Shown here piece by piece: positions 10,628-18,932 of a stretch of DNA of 64,000 bases (positions are counted from its first letter, which is position 1; each line of letters begins with the position of its first letter). Origin of the DNA: PALSA-1003 sp963791945 (GTDB taxonomy: Bacteria; Pseudomonadota; Gammaproteobacteria; Burkholderiales; Casimicrobiaceae). The stretch lies in assembly GCA_963791945.1 (NCBI GenBank), contig CAWBUD010000003.1, forward strand, positions 62,001-126,000, read 5' to 3'. Position numbers and translations under genes: made by a program. The notes beneath the pieces were generated by a model. The model did no database searches, was not told where the DNA came from, and was given only the letters and a program-made list of their open reading frames with translations.

Positions 10628-11611
10628 TCATTCAATCACCTGATCCGCGCGCACCAATAGGGACTGGGGGATCGTGACGCCCAGCGCCTTTGCCGTCTTG
10701 AGGTTGACCGATAGCAGCAGCGTCCTCGGCTGTTGAACGGGAAGGTCGGCCGGTTTCGCACCTCGCAATATCTTGTCCACAAAGTAGGCCAAGACGCGAT
10801 ATTGCTCCGGCTCGTCGATTGCGAGCGATAGCAACGCGCCAGCCTCTAGGATGTCTCGATCGCCGACAATCGTCGGAAGCCGATGCTCGAGTGCAGTGCG
10901 CATGAGCAAAACTCGGTCCGACCAAAACAGGGTTTCGTTTGCAACAATCATCGCTTGCGCGCCACGTCGAGCCGCTTCCGCGACGGCGTCCTCGAGTTCG
11001 CTGGTCTGTGTAGCGCCAACAATGATCGGTTGCATGCCGAGCGATCGGTACACCCGTTCGCGCTCCTCACGCGCGATTTCATTATAGGGATTGCCCGGAT
11101 TGACAAGCACGGCGACGCGTTGCGCTGTTGGCAATAACTCGCGCAAAAGGCCCAGACGCTTGGCATCGAGCTCGGGAGCAACTACCGAATAGCCAGTAAT
11201 ATTGCCGCCGGGCCTAGCAAGACTCGCAACGAGGCCGGCGCGGACCGGGTCGCCAGCGGAATACATCACGATCGGAATACGTGTCGTGGCATTCTTTGCC
11301 GCGATGGTCGCAGCCGTGCCGTTTGTCAAGATAAGTTCCACATTGAGCCGGACGAGTTCTTCCGCATAGGGTTTGAGGAGTTCCATCTTGCCCTATGCGT
11401 AACGTCGTTCGACGATTAAGTTTTGGCCCTCGATCCAGCCAAGCTCGCGCGCGGGGGCCCACAGCCGTTGAAGGAACGCAGGATTTGGCGCCGAGGCGGG
11501 TCCCAAGCTACCTATGTGGCGGACGTTTTTCGCGGCTTGCGCCTTCGTGCCGACGGTCCGCGCGAGAAGGAGCGTGCCGCCGAGTATTGCGAGAGCGCCG
11601 CGACGATTCAT
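10628..11611 (-). pseudogene. ABC-type substrate-binding protein (pfam04392 family) with one in-frame amber codon
   Basis: The gene is complete from its signal peptide (MNRRGALAILGGTLLLARTV) to LGVTIPQSLLVRADQVIE. The only lesion is a TAG at 11393-11395, between LIVERRYA and GKMELLKPYAEELV; relatives normally have an acidic residue there, so a GAG-to-TAG change is the simplest explanation. The frame is the same on both sides. Without suppression the product is a 72-residue stub; ATG 11386 could give a secretion-less fragment. The family binds unknown small ligands in the periplasm for ABC uptake. No permease or ATPase gene is adjacent. Confidence 0.8.
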
Positions 11612-11949
11612 GGACTCACTTCGCCGACGAAAGGAAGCACGACCATACTACGCATCCACAGCGATTTCACCTCTTACCGCGAGCGGCCGCTTTTGAGGGC
11701 CCTACGCTACGAGCGCTTGTGGCCGGTGACCGCCGATGACCCGCGCCCGCCGAATGGCGGCTCCCCGTCTGTTGCGGACGCTCGCGCATGCCAGCTCGTG
11801 GACCGCACATGGCCGCAAGCCGCCTGATCGACCATGCATTGCAGAACGACTCTGAGCTGTCTTGGGCTTTTTCCATATCTGACGCTCGATCCTCAAAAAG
11901 CTGACATTGGGATAGACTCGACCAACGCACCCTTGCGGGGGACATTTCT
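11612..11949. other. Divergent intergenic stretch without a recognisable gene
   Basis: This lies between the substrate-binding protein gene and the thioesterase gene, which read outward. No supported coding sequence, RNA or repeat is visible. It should hold both promoters, but none could be assigned with confidence. Confidence 0.5.
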
Positions 11950-12453
11950 GTGTTTCCGTGGTTGCGCTTGGCTCGTGTCGGCTTCGGCCTTATTTCCGAG
12001 CCCAAGGTCGATTTACTCGCGACCACGCGTCTTCATTTCCGCGTCTGGCCAAACGACTTGGATTTCAACGGCCACGTTAACAACGGTCGCCATCTCGCGC
12101 TTGCCGACATTGGCCGCATTCATTGGTTCGTGCGTAGCGGCGTGCTGGGGGTTGCACGACAGCATAAAGCGTTTCCCATCATAGGCGATGCGATCGCCAA
12201 GTTTCGTCAGGATCTCAAGCTGTTCCAGAGGTTCGAGATTCACACGCGCTTACTCGGCTGGGATCACAAGTGGGGATTTCTCGAACACCGCTTCGTGCGT
12301 AACGATCGTGTGATTGGAGTGGTCGCAATTCGGGTGTCTTCAAAGGACTGGGCGGCCGCTGATGGGTATTCAGAGGGTGACGGGATCGGAAGTGCCGGAG
12401 TGGGCAAATCGTTTTCATCAGGGCGGGGAATTAATGAGCGAGTTGCTACGTGA
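11950..12453 (+). CDS. Acyl-CoA thioesterase-like hotdog protein, 3' end probably frameshifted
   Basis: The first about 125 residues match the hotdog thioesterase family: FRVWPNDLDFNGHVNNGRHL with the catalytic Asp region, then IHWFVRSGVLG, KFRQDLKLFQRFEIHTRLLG and WDHKWGFLEHRF. After VIGVVAI the frame becomes Ser/Gly-rich and unlike the family. The family-like tail (GRPLMGIQRVTGSEVPEWAN, then RFHQ) appears in another frame from about 12350 to a stop at 12491-12493, and a short GVFKGLGG stretch lies in the third frame between them. Two indels of one base would explain this. The gene is therefore probably inactive or makes an altered C-terminus. The physiological acyl-CoA is unknown. Confidence 0.6.
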   Translation: MFPWLRLARVGFGLISEPKVDLLATTRLHFRVWPNDLDFNGHVNNGRHLALADIGRIHWFVRSGVLGVARQHKAFPIIGDAIAKFRQDLKLFQRFEIHTRLLGWDHKWGFLEHRFVRNDRVIGVVAIRVSSKDWAAADGYSEGDGIGSAGVGKSFSSGRGINERVAT

Positions 12454-12493
12454 GGAGGAGCGCTCGCAGGGAGTACGTGGGTCGAAGGAATAA

Positions 12494-12801
12494 TGACTGT
12501 CGGATCACGACAACTCAGTGCGTTTGGATGACCGGTATCGGGATTTTCTACGCCTCTGCCGACCGTCTCCTCTTGGGCCGAACTCGGCCCGTCAAGATCA
12601 GAGTTCATCTGCGACTGCTGCCAGATCAAATCGCGGTTAAGACAATTGACATCGACGCGACGGGAGTGAACGAACCCGCAGTAGCGGTCCGGAAATTCCG
12701 AATCTGCGATCTCAGACGAAGTAATCCACAGAATTGCGGAGCAAAGGCGGAATTGCGGAGCAAAACCAAACCGCAAAAACCGCCGAAACCCGCATGTAGC
12801 T
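12494..12801. other. Intergenic stretch without a recognisable gene
   Basis: Open frames here lack family features. A short tandem repeat (GAATTGCGGAGCAAA, with one partial spacer) sits at about 12732-12765, just before the tRNA-Asn fragment. Nothing else is evident. Confidence 0.45.
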
Positions 12802-12852
12802 TGGCTCCCCGACCAGGGCTCGAACCTGGGACCTGCGGATTAACAGTCCGTC
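12802..12852 (-). repeat. tRNA-Asn 3'-end fragment, putative attachment-site copy 2
   Basis: These 51 bp are identical to copy 1 (854-904) and to the 3' part of the intact tRNA-Asn at 31197-31247, in the same orientation. The sequence diverges immediately on both sides. No insertion sequence abuts this copy. It divides the accessory region into an 11.9-kb and an 18.3-kb segment. Confidence 0.85.
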
Positions 12853-12991
12853 AATCCAAAGGTCGAAATAAGACCGGCAATCAAGTATTTACCTACTTCT
12901 CGGTGGGGTCCGTTTTTGGGTACTTAACGGAAGTTAACGCCCCTGGACGTCCAGTTACGCCGACTTAATATACCCCGCGTCCCCTCGCCAT

Positions 12992-13777
12992 TTACACCTT
13001 GTCCGCGACCAGCGAAATGCTCTTGACGCCGTACTTGCGTGACGCGCCGATGGCGTTCTTTGAAGTGAATTGATACTGCGGGTTGTCGCGAAGCTGACGT
13101 ACGCGCAGACCTGCACTCTCGACTGCAGCGGCGTAGCGATCGATCTGCGCGGCGCCGCCGATGCAAGCGGCCCACAGCGTCGCGTCGCAGCTGATGCCCT
13201 CGGGCAACTCGCTCTCGCTCACAATATCCGCCAGGGCGATTCGGCCGCCGCGCCGCAAAACCCGCGCCGCTTCTCGGAACACCTCAGCTTTGTCGGGCGC
13301 TAGATTGATGACACCGTTGCTGATCACCAGATCGCAGCACGCTTCGTCCAGTCCGGTCGACTGAATGTAGGCCTTGCGAAAGAGCACATTGCGAAACCCG
13401 CCCGCCTGCGCGAGGCGCTCTGCTTTTGCGAGTTGCTCATCCGTCATATCGATGCCAATGATCTTGCCCGCGTCACCAACTTTACGCGCAGCAAGAAAGC
13501 TGTCCATGCCGGAGCCGCTGCCGAGATCGACCACTGTCTCACCAGGTCGAACGTTGGCCAAGTCGAAGTAGTACCCGACGCCGGCGAACGAGCGAATCGC
13601 GTCGGCGGGAACGGCGTCGAGATCGGCGGGAGGATAGCCGAGCCGCTCCGCAAGCGCTCGCCCCATCTCGAAATGGAACTCTCCTTCAGGGTGCGTCGCA
13701 ACGGCGCGGTACATCGCCTTGACCTTGTCTTCGAGTTCAGCGGTGTCAAGGTGCTTTCGAGCAGTCGAGGTGTCCAT
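12992..13777 (-). CDS. ArsM-like SAM-dependent methyltransferase lacking a key cysteine
   Basis: The start is ATG 13777 behind GAAGGAA. The protein has about 261 residues and a class I SAM fold: motif I VVDLGSGSGMDSFLAARKVG, then IIGIDMTDEQLAKAERLA, then VFREAARVLRRGGRIALADI. The layout and spacing follow arsenite methyltransferases (SNxVINL, WAxCIxGA). ArsM enzymes use a Cys in SNCVINL together with the later Cys. Here the first is Gly (SNGVINLAPDK), although two Cys lie eight and nine residues before it (DEACCDLVIS), and the second is kept (WAACIGGA). It may act on another substrate or use the shifted cysteines. An arsenite-transporter fragment at 2147 shows an arsenic context once existed. 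Confidence 0.7.
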   Translation of the reverse strand: MDTSTARKHLDTAELEDKVKAMYRAVATHPEGEFHFEMGRALAERLGYPPADLDAVPADAIRSFAGVGYYFDLANVRPGETVVDLGSGSGMDSFLAARKVGDAGKIIGIDMTDEQLAKAERLAQAGGFRNVLFRKAYIQSTGLDEACCDLVISNGVINLAPDKAEVFREAARVLRRGGRIALADIVSESELPEGISCDATLWAACIGGAAQIDRYAAAVESAGLRVRQLRDNPQYQFTSKNAIGASRKYGVKSISLVADKV

Positions 13778-13930
13778 CGCGTTTCCTTCGCAGGGCAACT
13801 ATTTATGCTCCACCGTCAGGGCACTGAGGTCAAGGACGGCCTCCCGAGCAATCGGTTGACCCGCGGAACGTAGCCCGAGTGAATCAGTTCGGCGCACGGC
13901 GGCGGACCGATCCCCGGCTTGGCGCGGCGG

Positions 13931-14578
13931 CTATGCCGCGCGCTCAAACACTTCTACTGCCCAAATCCATGTACCCCCGGTCCAACGGCGACGCAAGCCG
14001 TGCTTCTCAAGGACGGCCGTCATCGCCGCCGGACGATGAACGTATGTTCGGAATGCTGTTCCCTGGACGCGTCGCCAGGCATTAGCCGTGGCTACAAACG
14101 CTCGGTTATACCAACGCGGCCGAGGGAAGGTGAAGCCCAGAAGATGGCGGGCATGGTCGGCGGCCGCCACGAGTAAGCTGCCGTAGTCGGGATCGCAACA
14201 CACGACGCGGTCGAGGGTTACCACGTCGGCGATCGGGAGGGAGGCAGCTACTTCCCGAAAGTCGGCGTGCTGGAACGTCACGCGCTGAGCATGGCCCAAG
14301 CGCTGTGCCTCCTCGTCCGCAACCGCGAGGTACGCTGCAGACGCGTCTACATGGGTCGCCCGGCTAAAGCCCCGGTCGAGGAGCGCGTGATGGATCGTGC
14401 CCACGCCGCCTCCAATGTCGAGGAGGGTCGGGTGGGGTGGCAGCGATGCCTCACGAATGGCGGTCAGGAGTTGTTGAGTACCAGAATCGGGGCCGCGCCG
14501 ACGAAACCGCCGCGCATCCCGCCGAGCTCTTCCGCGATCGAACTCCTTATCGCTGGCACAGCAATGACAGAAAGTCAT
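13931..14578 (-). CDS. Class I SAM-dependent methyltransferase, substrate unknown
   Basis: The protein has 215 residues. Motif I is LLDIGGGVGTIHHALLDRG; the acidic loop follows in ATHVDASAAYLAVADEEAQR; ADVVTLDRVVCCDPDYGSLL gives the post-motif region. An N-terminal MTFCHCCASDKEF stretch with three Cys resembles the N-termini of Mg-protoporphyrin O-methyltransferase-like proteins, to which the whole sequence is generally similar. No tetrapyrrole genes are nearby, so I do not assign a substrate. It is transcribed in the same direction as the ArsM-like gene, about 150 bp upstream of it. Confidence 0.7.
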   Translation of the reverse strand: MTFCHCCASDKEFDRGRARRDARRFRRRGPDSGTQQLLTAIREASLPPHPTLLDIGGGVGTIHHALLDRGFSRATHVDASAAYLAVADEEAQRLGHAQRVTFQHADFREVAASLPIADVVTLDRVVCCDPDYGSLLVAAADHARHLLGFTFPRPRWYNRAFVATANAWRRVQGTAFRTYVHRPAAMTAVLEKHGLRRRWTGGTWIWAVEVFERAA

Positions 14579-14985
14579 TCAGACCCTGCACAGAGGTAAT
14601 GAATCCGTGCATGGGCGAGTCGGCGCACGCGTTCTGATCGAGTTCGATGGTCGGATTTCCGTAACCAGCAATGAGTAACGCTACCGTCGGTAAGCATGAT
14701 TGACGCGATCACGTCGTTCCCAGCGTCGAGCACCTTGTAGAACGGGGCGATTATGAGGCGAGCCTGGTTGCGGCTCAGGGCCTGCACCTGAGTTGCACTG
14801 GGCAATGCCCCGCTGCGCCACACGCCAGCAAGATTACGAAGGACAACAGAAATATTGATTTTCCTTACGATGGCACAAGAAGTCTACTGACCACCCATGG
14901 CAGCAAGATTTCACAGACTGGCCATTCTCGTTTCTTTTGTTTCCCGTGCCTCGGAACGCCACTCGGCGACACGCTCGCACCGTCC
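14579..14985. other. Intergenic stretch, possible remnant only
   Basis: On the minus strand at about 14750 a short frame (NQARLIIAPFYKVLDAGNDV) weakly recalls the N-terminus of SnoaL-like polyketide-cyclase proteins, but it does not continue as one. I see no intact gene, RNA or repeat. Confidence 0.35.
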
Positions 14986-15336
14986 TCAGAACACGAGCAC
15001 CTTGTCGGCCCATTGCGTCCATGCGGTGAGCTCCGCCATCGTGCCTTTGTGGGTCCCTTCGATGAGTTCCGCCTCCGCGATCCCGCGTGCGTCCATGCAC
15101 GTTCCGCAGACACCAATCTCGGCCCGATTGCGGACGACCCGCCCGAGCATCACCTGAACGTTATAGAACCCCTCCGGCACCTTCTGCCCGCTCTTGGCAC
15201 ACGATGCGGCGTCGCCCAGGAGGAACACCTTGACTTCTTCCCCTTCGACCTTCGAGAGCGACCCCGCCAGCCGCAGAGCATTGTAAGGACGCTCCGTGCC
15301 GTACGGGGCGTCGTTGAGGATAAAAAGAGTTTTCAC
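14986..15336 (-). CDS. DsrE-family sulfur-relay-like protein
   Basis: The start is GTG 15336 with Shine-Dalgarno GGGAGG. The 116-residue protein has the DsrE/YchN alpha-beta fold: KTLFILNDAPYGTERPYNAL at the start, GEEVKVFLLGDAASCAKSGQ, and IGVCGTCMDARGIAEAELIE. The Cys pair in CGTC, and the Cys in ASCAKS, are candidate persulfide carriers; related proteins pass sulfane sulfur between partners. It is divergent from the ArsR-rhodanese gene, with an FNR-type site centred 41.5 bp upstream of a plausible start point, which suggests induction at low oxygen. Its direct partner is unknown. Confidence 0.82.
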   Translation of the reverse strand: MKTLFILNDAPYGTERPYNALRLAGSLSKVEGEEVKVFLLGDAASCAKSGQKVPEGFYNVQVMLGRVVRNRAEIGVCGTCMDARGIAEAELIEGTHKGTMAELTAWTQWADKVLVF

Positions 15337-15415
15337 GGTCCCTCCCGGTTTGCGCACATGATCTGGTCTTTACAAACGTTCCAATGAATGTTAGAGTGTT
15401 TGGACTTGCAGCCTC

Positions 15416-15429
15416 TTGATCCCGATCAA
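15416..15429. promoter_or_regulatory. FNR/Anr-type binding site
   Basis: The sequence TTGAT-CCCG-ATCAA is an exact match to the FNR/Anr consensus TTGAT-N4-ATCAA, flanked by C and G to make a 16-bp palindrome (15415-15430). On the minus strand a -10-like TAACAT lies at 15388-15393. A start at about 15381 would place the site at -41.5, the class II activation position for the dsrE-like gene. It could also affect the divergent arsR-rhodanese gene. Confidence 0.7.
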
Positions 15430-15465
15430 GGGACCGATAAATCGCCATACCGACGAGCGCACCCC

Positions 15466-16137
15466 ATGACCAAGGGCCGCGAGATCAAGAACGTCCTCTA
15501 CGAGCTTGTGGCGCGCATCGCCAAGGCGGTCGCGAGCCCGAAGCGCCTCGAGCTGCTCGAACTGCTTAGCCAGGCGCCGAAGTCGGTCGAGATGCTTGCT
15601 CGCGACGCCGAGATCAACGTCACGCTCGCCAGCGCGCATCTCAAGGAGCTGCGGACCAATCGACTGGTCGAGACCGAGCGCAAGGGCAAGAACGTGATCT
15701 ACCGTCTTGCAAGCCCGGACATCGCGCGGCTGTGGGTCGCACTGCGGATGCTTGCTGAGGATCGGCTGTTCGAGCTCCAGGAGGCGATGCGCGAGCTTGG
15801 CGAACCGGACAGCGCGTGGCACGGTGCGAACCGCGACGCGCTGTTGCGCAAGGCACGCAAGGGCGAAGTCGTGGTGCTCGACGTGCGCCCGGGCAACGAG
15901 TACGAGCAACAGCATCTGCCGTTCGCGCGCTCGCTACCGCTCGCCGAACTGCGCGCGCGGCTGGCCGAGCTTCCCAAGGACAAGCCAATCGTCGCGTACT
16001 GCCGCGGCCCGTTCTGCCTGATGTCGGACGAGGCCGTGAAACTGCTCGCGAAGCGCGGATTCCGCGTCTCGAAGCTCGCCGACGGCGTGAGCGAATGGAT
16101 GGCTGCCGGGCTGCCGCTCGAATCAGGTCATCGATAG
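15466..16137 (+). CDS. ArsR-family transcription regulator fused to a rhodanese domain
   Basis: The start is ATG 15466; the protein has 223 residues. The ArsR winged helix-turn-helix spans about 8-100 (ASPKRLELLELLSQAPKSVE, then INVTLASAHLKELRTNRLVE). The rhodanese domain spans about 125-220 (VVVLDVRPGNEYEQQHLPFA), with the active-loop Cys179 in AYCRGPFCLMSDEAV and Cys184 nearby. The ArsR part contains no cysteine, so metal or persulfide sensing by the usual ArsR cysteines is not possible. Sensing of sulfane sulfur by the rhodanese loop is the likely mechanism (inference). It heads a same-strand cluster with a persulfide-dioxygenase-like gene 49 bp downstream. Confidence 0.88.
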   Translation: MTKGREIKNVLYELVARIAKAVASPKRLELLELLSQAPKSVEMLARDAEINVTLASAHLKELRTNRLVETERKGKNVIYRLASPDIARLWVALRMLAEDRLFELQEAMRELGEPDSAWHGANRDALLRKARKGEVVVLDVRPGNEYEQQHLPFARSLPLAELRARLAELPKDKPIVAYCRGPFCLMSDEAVKLLAKRGFRVSKLADGVSEWMAAGLPLESGHR

Positions 16138-16186
16138 CAAGCGTTTTGTCGCGCCCGCACGGGTTGCAGAATCCAGGAGGTCTCCA

Positions 16187-16921
16187 ATGTTCTTCAGGCA
16201 AATCCCCACCGTCGACGCCTCGCTCTCGTACTTCTTCGGTTGCGCGACCGCAGGCAAGGCGGTCGCGGTGGACGTCGTTGCCGGTGACGAAGAGCGGTTC
16301 ATCGAAGAAGCGAACAAGGCCAAGGTCAAGATCGCGTACGTCATCGACACGCACGTTCACGCCGACCACTACTCGGGCGGGCGCGAGCTCGCCCAGCTAA
16401 TCGGCGCCCCGTACTGCTTGCACGAGAGCAACCGCGCCAACGTTCGTTTCGACTTCCTGCCGCTCACCGACGGTCAGCTGCTCGATCTGGGCAACGTGAA
16501 GGTGAGAGTGCTGCATACGCCGGGACACACCACCGACAGTGTTTGCCTGCTCGTCACGGACCTGCGTCGCGGCAACGCGCCGTGGTTCGTCGTAACCGGC
16601 GACACGCTGTTCGTCGGCGCCGTGGGACGCCCGGATCTGGCCGGACGCGAAGCCGAAATGGCGGCGCAGCTCTACGAGACGCTGCACGTGAAGCTCCTTT
16701 CGCTACCCGACGAGATCGAGATCTTTCCGGGCCACCAGGCGGGAAGCGTCTGTGGCGCAGGCCTCTCAGGCAAACCTTCCTCCACGCTCGGCTTCGAAAA
16801 GCGCTGGAATCAGCTGCTGTCCAAGTCGCGCGAGGAATTCGTCGCAGCGGTGCGCGAGACTCCACCGAAGCCCCCCGACATGGAGCGGATGGTGCGCGTC
16901 AACTGCGGTCTCGCTGCCTAG
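16187..16921 (+). CDS. MBL-fold protein, persulfide dioxygenase (ETHE1)-like
   Basis: The protein has 244 residues. The metallo-beta-lactamase iron site is clear: THVHADHYSGGRELA (His-x-His-x-Asp-His), HTPGHTTDSVCLLV, GDTLFVGAVGRPDL with the bridging Asp, and IFPGHQAGSVCG. GRPDL plus the single mononuclear site are features of ETHE1/Blh-type persulfide dioxygenases, which oxidise glutathione persulfide to sulfite. Next to an ArsR-rhodanese regulator, this fits sulfide/persulfide detoxification. A glyoxalase II activity is less likely. Confidence 0.82.
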   Translation: MFFRQIPTVDASLSYFFGCATAGKAVAVDVVAGDEERFIEEANKAKVKIAYVIDTHVHADHYSGGRELAQLIGAPYCLHESNRANVRFDFLPLTDGQLLDLGNVKVRVLHTPGHTTDSVCLLVTDLRRGNAPWFVVTGDTLFVGAVGRPDLAGREAEMAAQLYETLHVKLLSLPDEIEIFPGHQAGSVCGAGLSGKPSSTLGFEKRWNQLLSKSREEFVAAVRETPPKPPDMERMVRVNCGLAA

Positions 16922-16938
16922 CAGTCACCGGTATACCC

Positions 16939-16969
16939 GGGCGCCAGAGCATCGCTGATGGCGGCGCCC
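16939..16969. terminator. Possible hairpin (GGGCGCC/GGCGCCC arms), weak terminator or attenuator
   Basis: The perfect 7-bp arms at 16939-16945 and 16963-16969 have a 17-nt loop and no U-tract. It sits in the 152-bp gap between the MBL gene and the cysteine desulfurase gene and may separate or attenuate the two halves of the cluster. Confidence 0.3.
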
Positions 16970-17073
16970 TATTACAGACCGGCCGGCTAACCAGGCGGCG
17001 GCAGTGCTGCTGACGCGCCTTTCTGAAGCCGTCCAGAGGCAACACCGATGCGCCCAGCCACAGGAAACGTCCG

Positions 17074-18210
17074 ATGCGAAATGAACTGATCGAAAACCCG
17101 ATCTATCTGGATTACAACGCCAGCACGCCGATCGATCCCGCCGTGGCGGCGGTCATGCGCTCGCTTCTCGACACGGCCTACGGCAACCCGCCGAGCGGCC
17201 ATTGGGCCAGCGCACCGGCGAAGGCCGCGCTGGAGCATGCACGTGGCCAGGTCGCGGCGCTGCTCGGTTGCGCCGCCGACGAGATCGTCTTCACGAGCGG
17301 CGGTAGCGAGGCGAACAATCTCGCGCTCAAAGGGGTGTTCTTCGCTCGCGGCGACCGCCCTTCGCACATCATCACATCCGCGATCGAGCATCCCGCGATT
17401 CTCGCGCCGTGCGAGTTTCTTGAGCGGCTGGGTGCCACCGTGACCTATGTTGCCGTAGATGGGAGCGGACTCGTCGATCCCGACGCCATCCGCAAAGCGA
17501 TCACCAAGGACACGTGCCTCATCAGCGTCATGCACGCCAACAACGAGGTCGGCACCATCCAGCCTGTTGCCGACATCGCGCGCATCGCCCGCACGCACGG
17601 GATACTGCTGCATACCGATGCGGCGCAGTCTGTCGGCAAGATTTCGACGAAGGTCGATGAGCTCGACGTCGACCTGCTCTCGGTCGCGGGCCACAAGCTC
17701 TACGCACCGAAGGGTATCGGCGCGCTTTATGTTCGGCGCGGCATTGCGATCGAGCCGCTGATCCACGGCGCGGGACATGAGGGCGGACGGCGCGCCAGCA
17801 CCGAGAGTGCCCTCTTGGCCGCGGCGCTCGGCAAGGCCTGCGAAATTGCGCAAGCCTGGATCGGCATGCCCGCATTGCAGCGCTTGCGCGACGCGTTCTG
17901 GGAGCATCTCCGCGCCGCGTTCGGCGATCGCGTCATGCTCAACGGCCATCCCGAGAAGCGTCTTCCCAATACGCTCAATGTCTCGTTTGTCGGCCACAAT
18001 GGCGCCGAGATCCTCGCACGCATGCCGATGATCGCCGCTTCCACCGGCTCGGCCTGCCATTCCGGCCAAATCACTCTGTCACCGGTCCTCGAGGCGATGA
18101 GCGTCGCCCCCGAAATCGGGCTGGGCGCGATCCGCTTCAGCCTCGGGCGCGGTACGACGGAGAAGGAGATCGGAGCGGTCGTCGATGCGTTGCGCCAGAT
18201 GACCCTGTGA
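17074..18210 (+). CDS. Cysteine desulfurase (NifS/IscS type)
   Basis: The protein has 378 residues, full-length for class V aminotransferases. It shows YLDYNASTPIDPAVAAVM at the N-terminus, FTSGGSEANNLALKG, HANNEVGTIQPV, LLHTDAAQSVGKI, the PLP lysine Lys208 in VAGHKLYAPKGIGALY, and the catalytic Cys328 in STGSACHSGQ. It converts cysteine to alanine and an enzyme-bound persulfide. No IscU, IscA or Fe-S scaffold gene is adjacent; instead its stop overlaps the start of a methyltransferase gene by 4 bp (GTGA). This argues for a dedicated sulfur donor rather than housekeeping Fe-S assembly. Confidence 0.9.
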   Translation: MRNELIENPIYLDYNASTPIDPAVAAVMRSLLDTAYGNPPSGHWASAPAKAALEHARGQVAALLGCAADEIVFTSGGSEANNLALKGVFFARGDRPSHIITSAIEHPAILAPCEFLERLGATVTYVAVDGSGLVDPDAIRKAITKDTCLISVMHANNEVGTIQPVADIARIARTHGILLHTDAAQSVGKISTKVDELDVDLLSVAGHKLYAPKGIGALYVRRGIAIEPLIHGAGHEGGRRASTESALLAAALGKACEIAQAWIGMPALQRLRDAFWEHLRAAFGDRVMLNGHPEKRLPNTLNVSFVGHNGAEILARMPMIAASTGSACHSGQITLSPVLEAMSVAPEIGLGAIRFSLGRGTTEKEIGAVVDALRQMTL

Positions 18211-18932
18211 GCGCGGCCGCTGCGCCGATGGCGATCGGTCCGGGAGCTTATGACTCGTGGCGGGCGACCTCGATCGGCGCCGTGACCGACGCGATCGAGC
18301 AACACCTGATCCTGGAGCTCATTGGCGACCTCAAAGGCGCTCGCGTTCTCGATGTCGGATGCGGCGACGGTGTGCTCGCTTGCGCGGCTGCAGCACGCGG
18401 CGCCGTTGTGACCGGCGTCGATCCCGATCCTGCGATGCTCGCCGCCGCCCGTGCGCGCGCCGAACACGACGGCACCCACGTAGATTTCGTGGAAGGACGC
18501 ATAGAGCGGCTTGCCTTCGCCGATGCGACCTTCGACGTGGTCGCGGCGATCACCGTTCTATGCTTCGTCGCCGACGCGCACGGGGCTGTGGGCGAGATGG
18601 CACGCGTGCTACGGCCAGGCGGGCGTCTTATTCTGGGCGAGCTCGGGCGATGGAGCCTGTGGGCCGCAATCCGCCGCCTGCGCGGCCGCTTCGGTGCGGC
18701 GACCTGGAAGGCGGCACGCTTCCGCACTGCGGGCGGGCTGCGTGCGCTCACCGAAAACGCCGAGCTTCGCGTCAGCGTGATCCGCGGCGCCGTGTTCTAT
18801 CCGCCGGTCGGCTTCTGCGCGCGAGCCCTGGCACCCATCGATCTCTGGCTGGGCCGTCTTACAACCTTTGGCGCGGCCTTCATCGCCCTCGCGGCCAGCA
18901 AGATGCCCGATGCTGCAGAGCGTGGGTCATGA
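18207..18932 (+). CDS. Class I SAM-dependent methyltransferase coupled to the desulfurase
   Basis: The GTG start at 18207 overlaps the desulfurase stop. The protein has 241 residues: motif I is RVLDVGCGDGVLACAAAARG, the ribose-binding acid is in VTGVDPDPAMLAAARARAEH, and MARVLRPGGRLILGELGRWS follows. The C-terminal part has hydrophobic stretches (AVFYPPVGFCARALAPIDLW) that may contact membrane or a hydrophobic substrate. The fold is generic UbiE/type 11. The substrate is unknown; a sulfur or thiol acceptor is suggested only by its neighbours. The stop overlaps the MFS start by 4 bp. Confidence 0.8.
   Translation: MSAAAAPMAIGPGAYDSWRATSIGAVTDAIEQHLILELIGDLKGARVLDVGCGDGVLACAAAARGAVVTGVDPDPAMLAAARARAEHDGTHVDFVEGRIERLAFADATFDVVAAITVLCFVADAHGAVGEMARVLRPGGRLILGELGRWSLWAAIRRLRGRFGAATWKAARFRTAGGLRALTENAELRVSVIRGAVFYPPVGFCARALAPIDLWLGRLTTFGAAFIALAASKMPDAAERGS

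Noticed and set aside
12450..12968. A 172-codon frame crossing the tRNA-Asn fragment (APRPGLEPGTCGLTVRQ)
   Set aside because: That peptide is the well-known false translation of a tRNA gene; the rest lacks any family feature.
15388..15409. A second operator (CAAAC...GTTTG) upstream of the ArsR-rhodanese gene
   Set aside because: The arms are only 5 bp and far apart; not distinguishable from chance.
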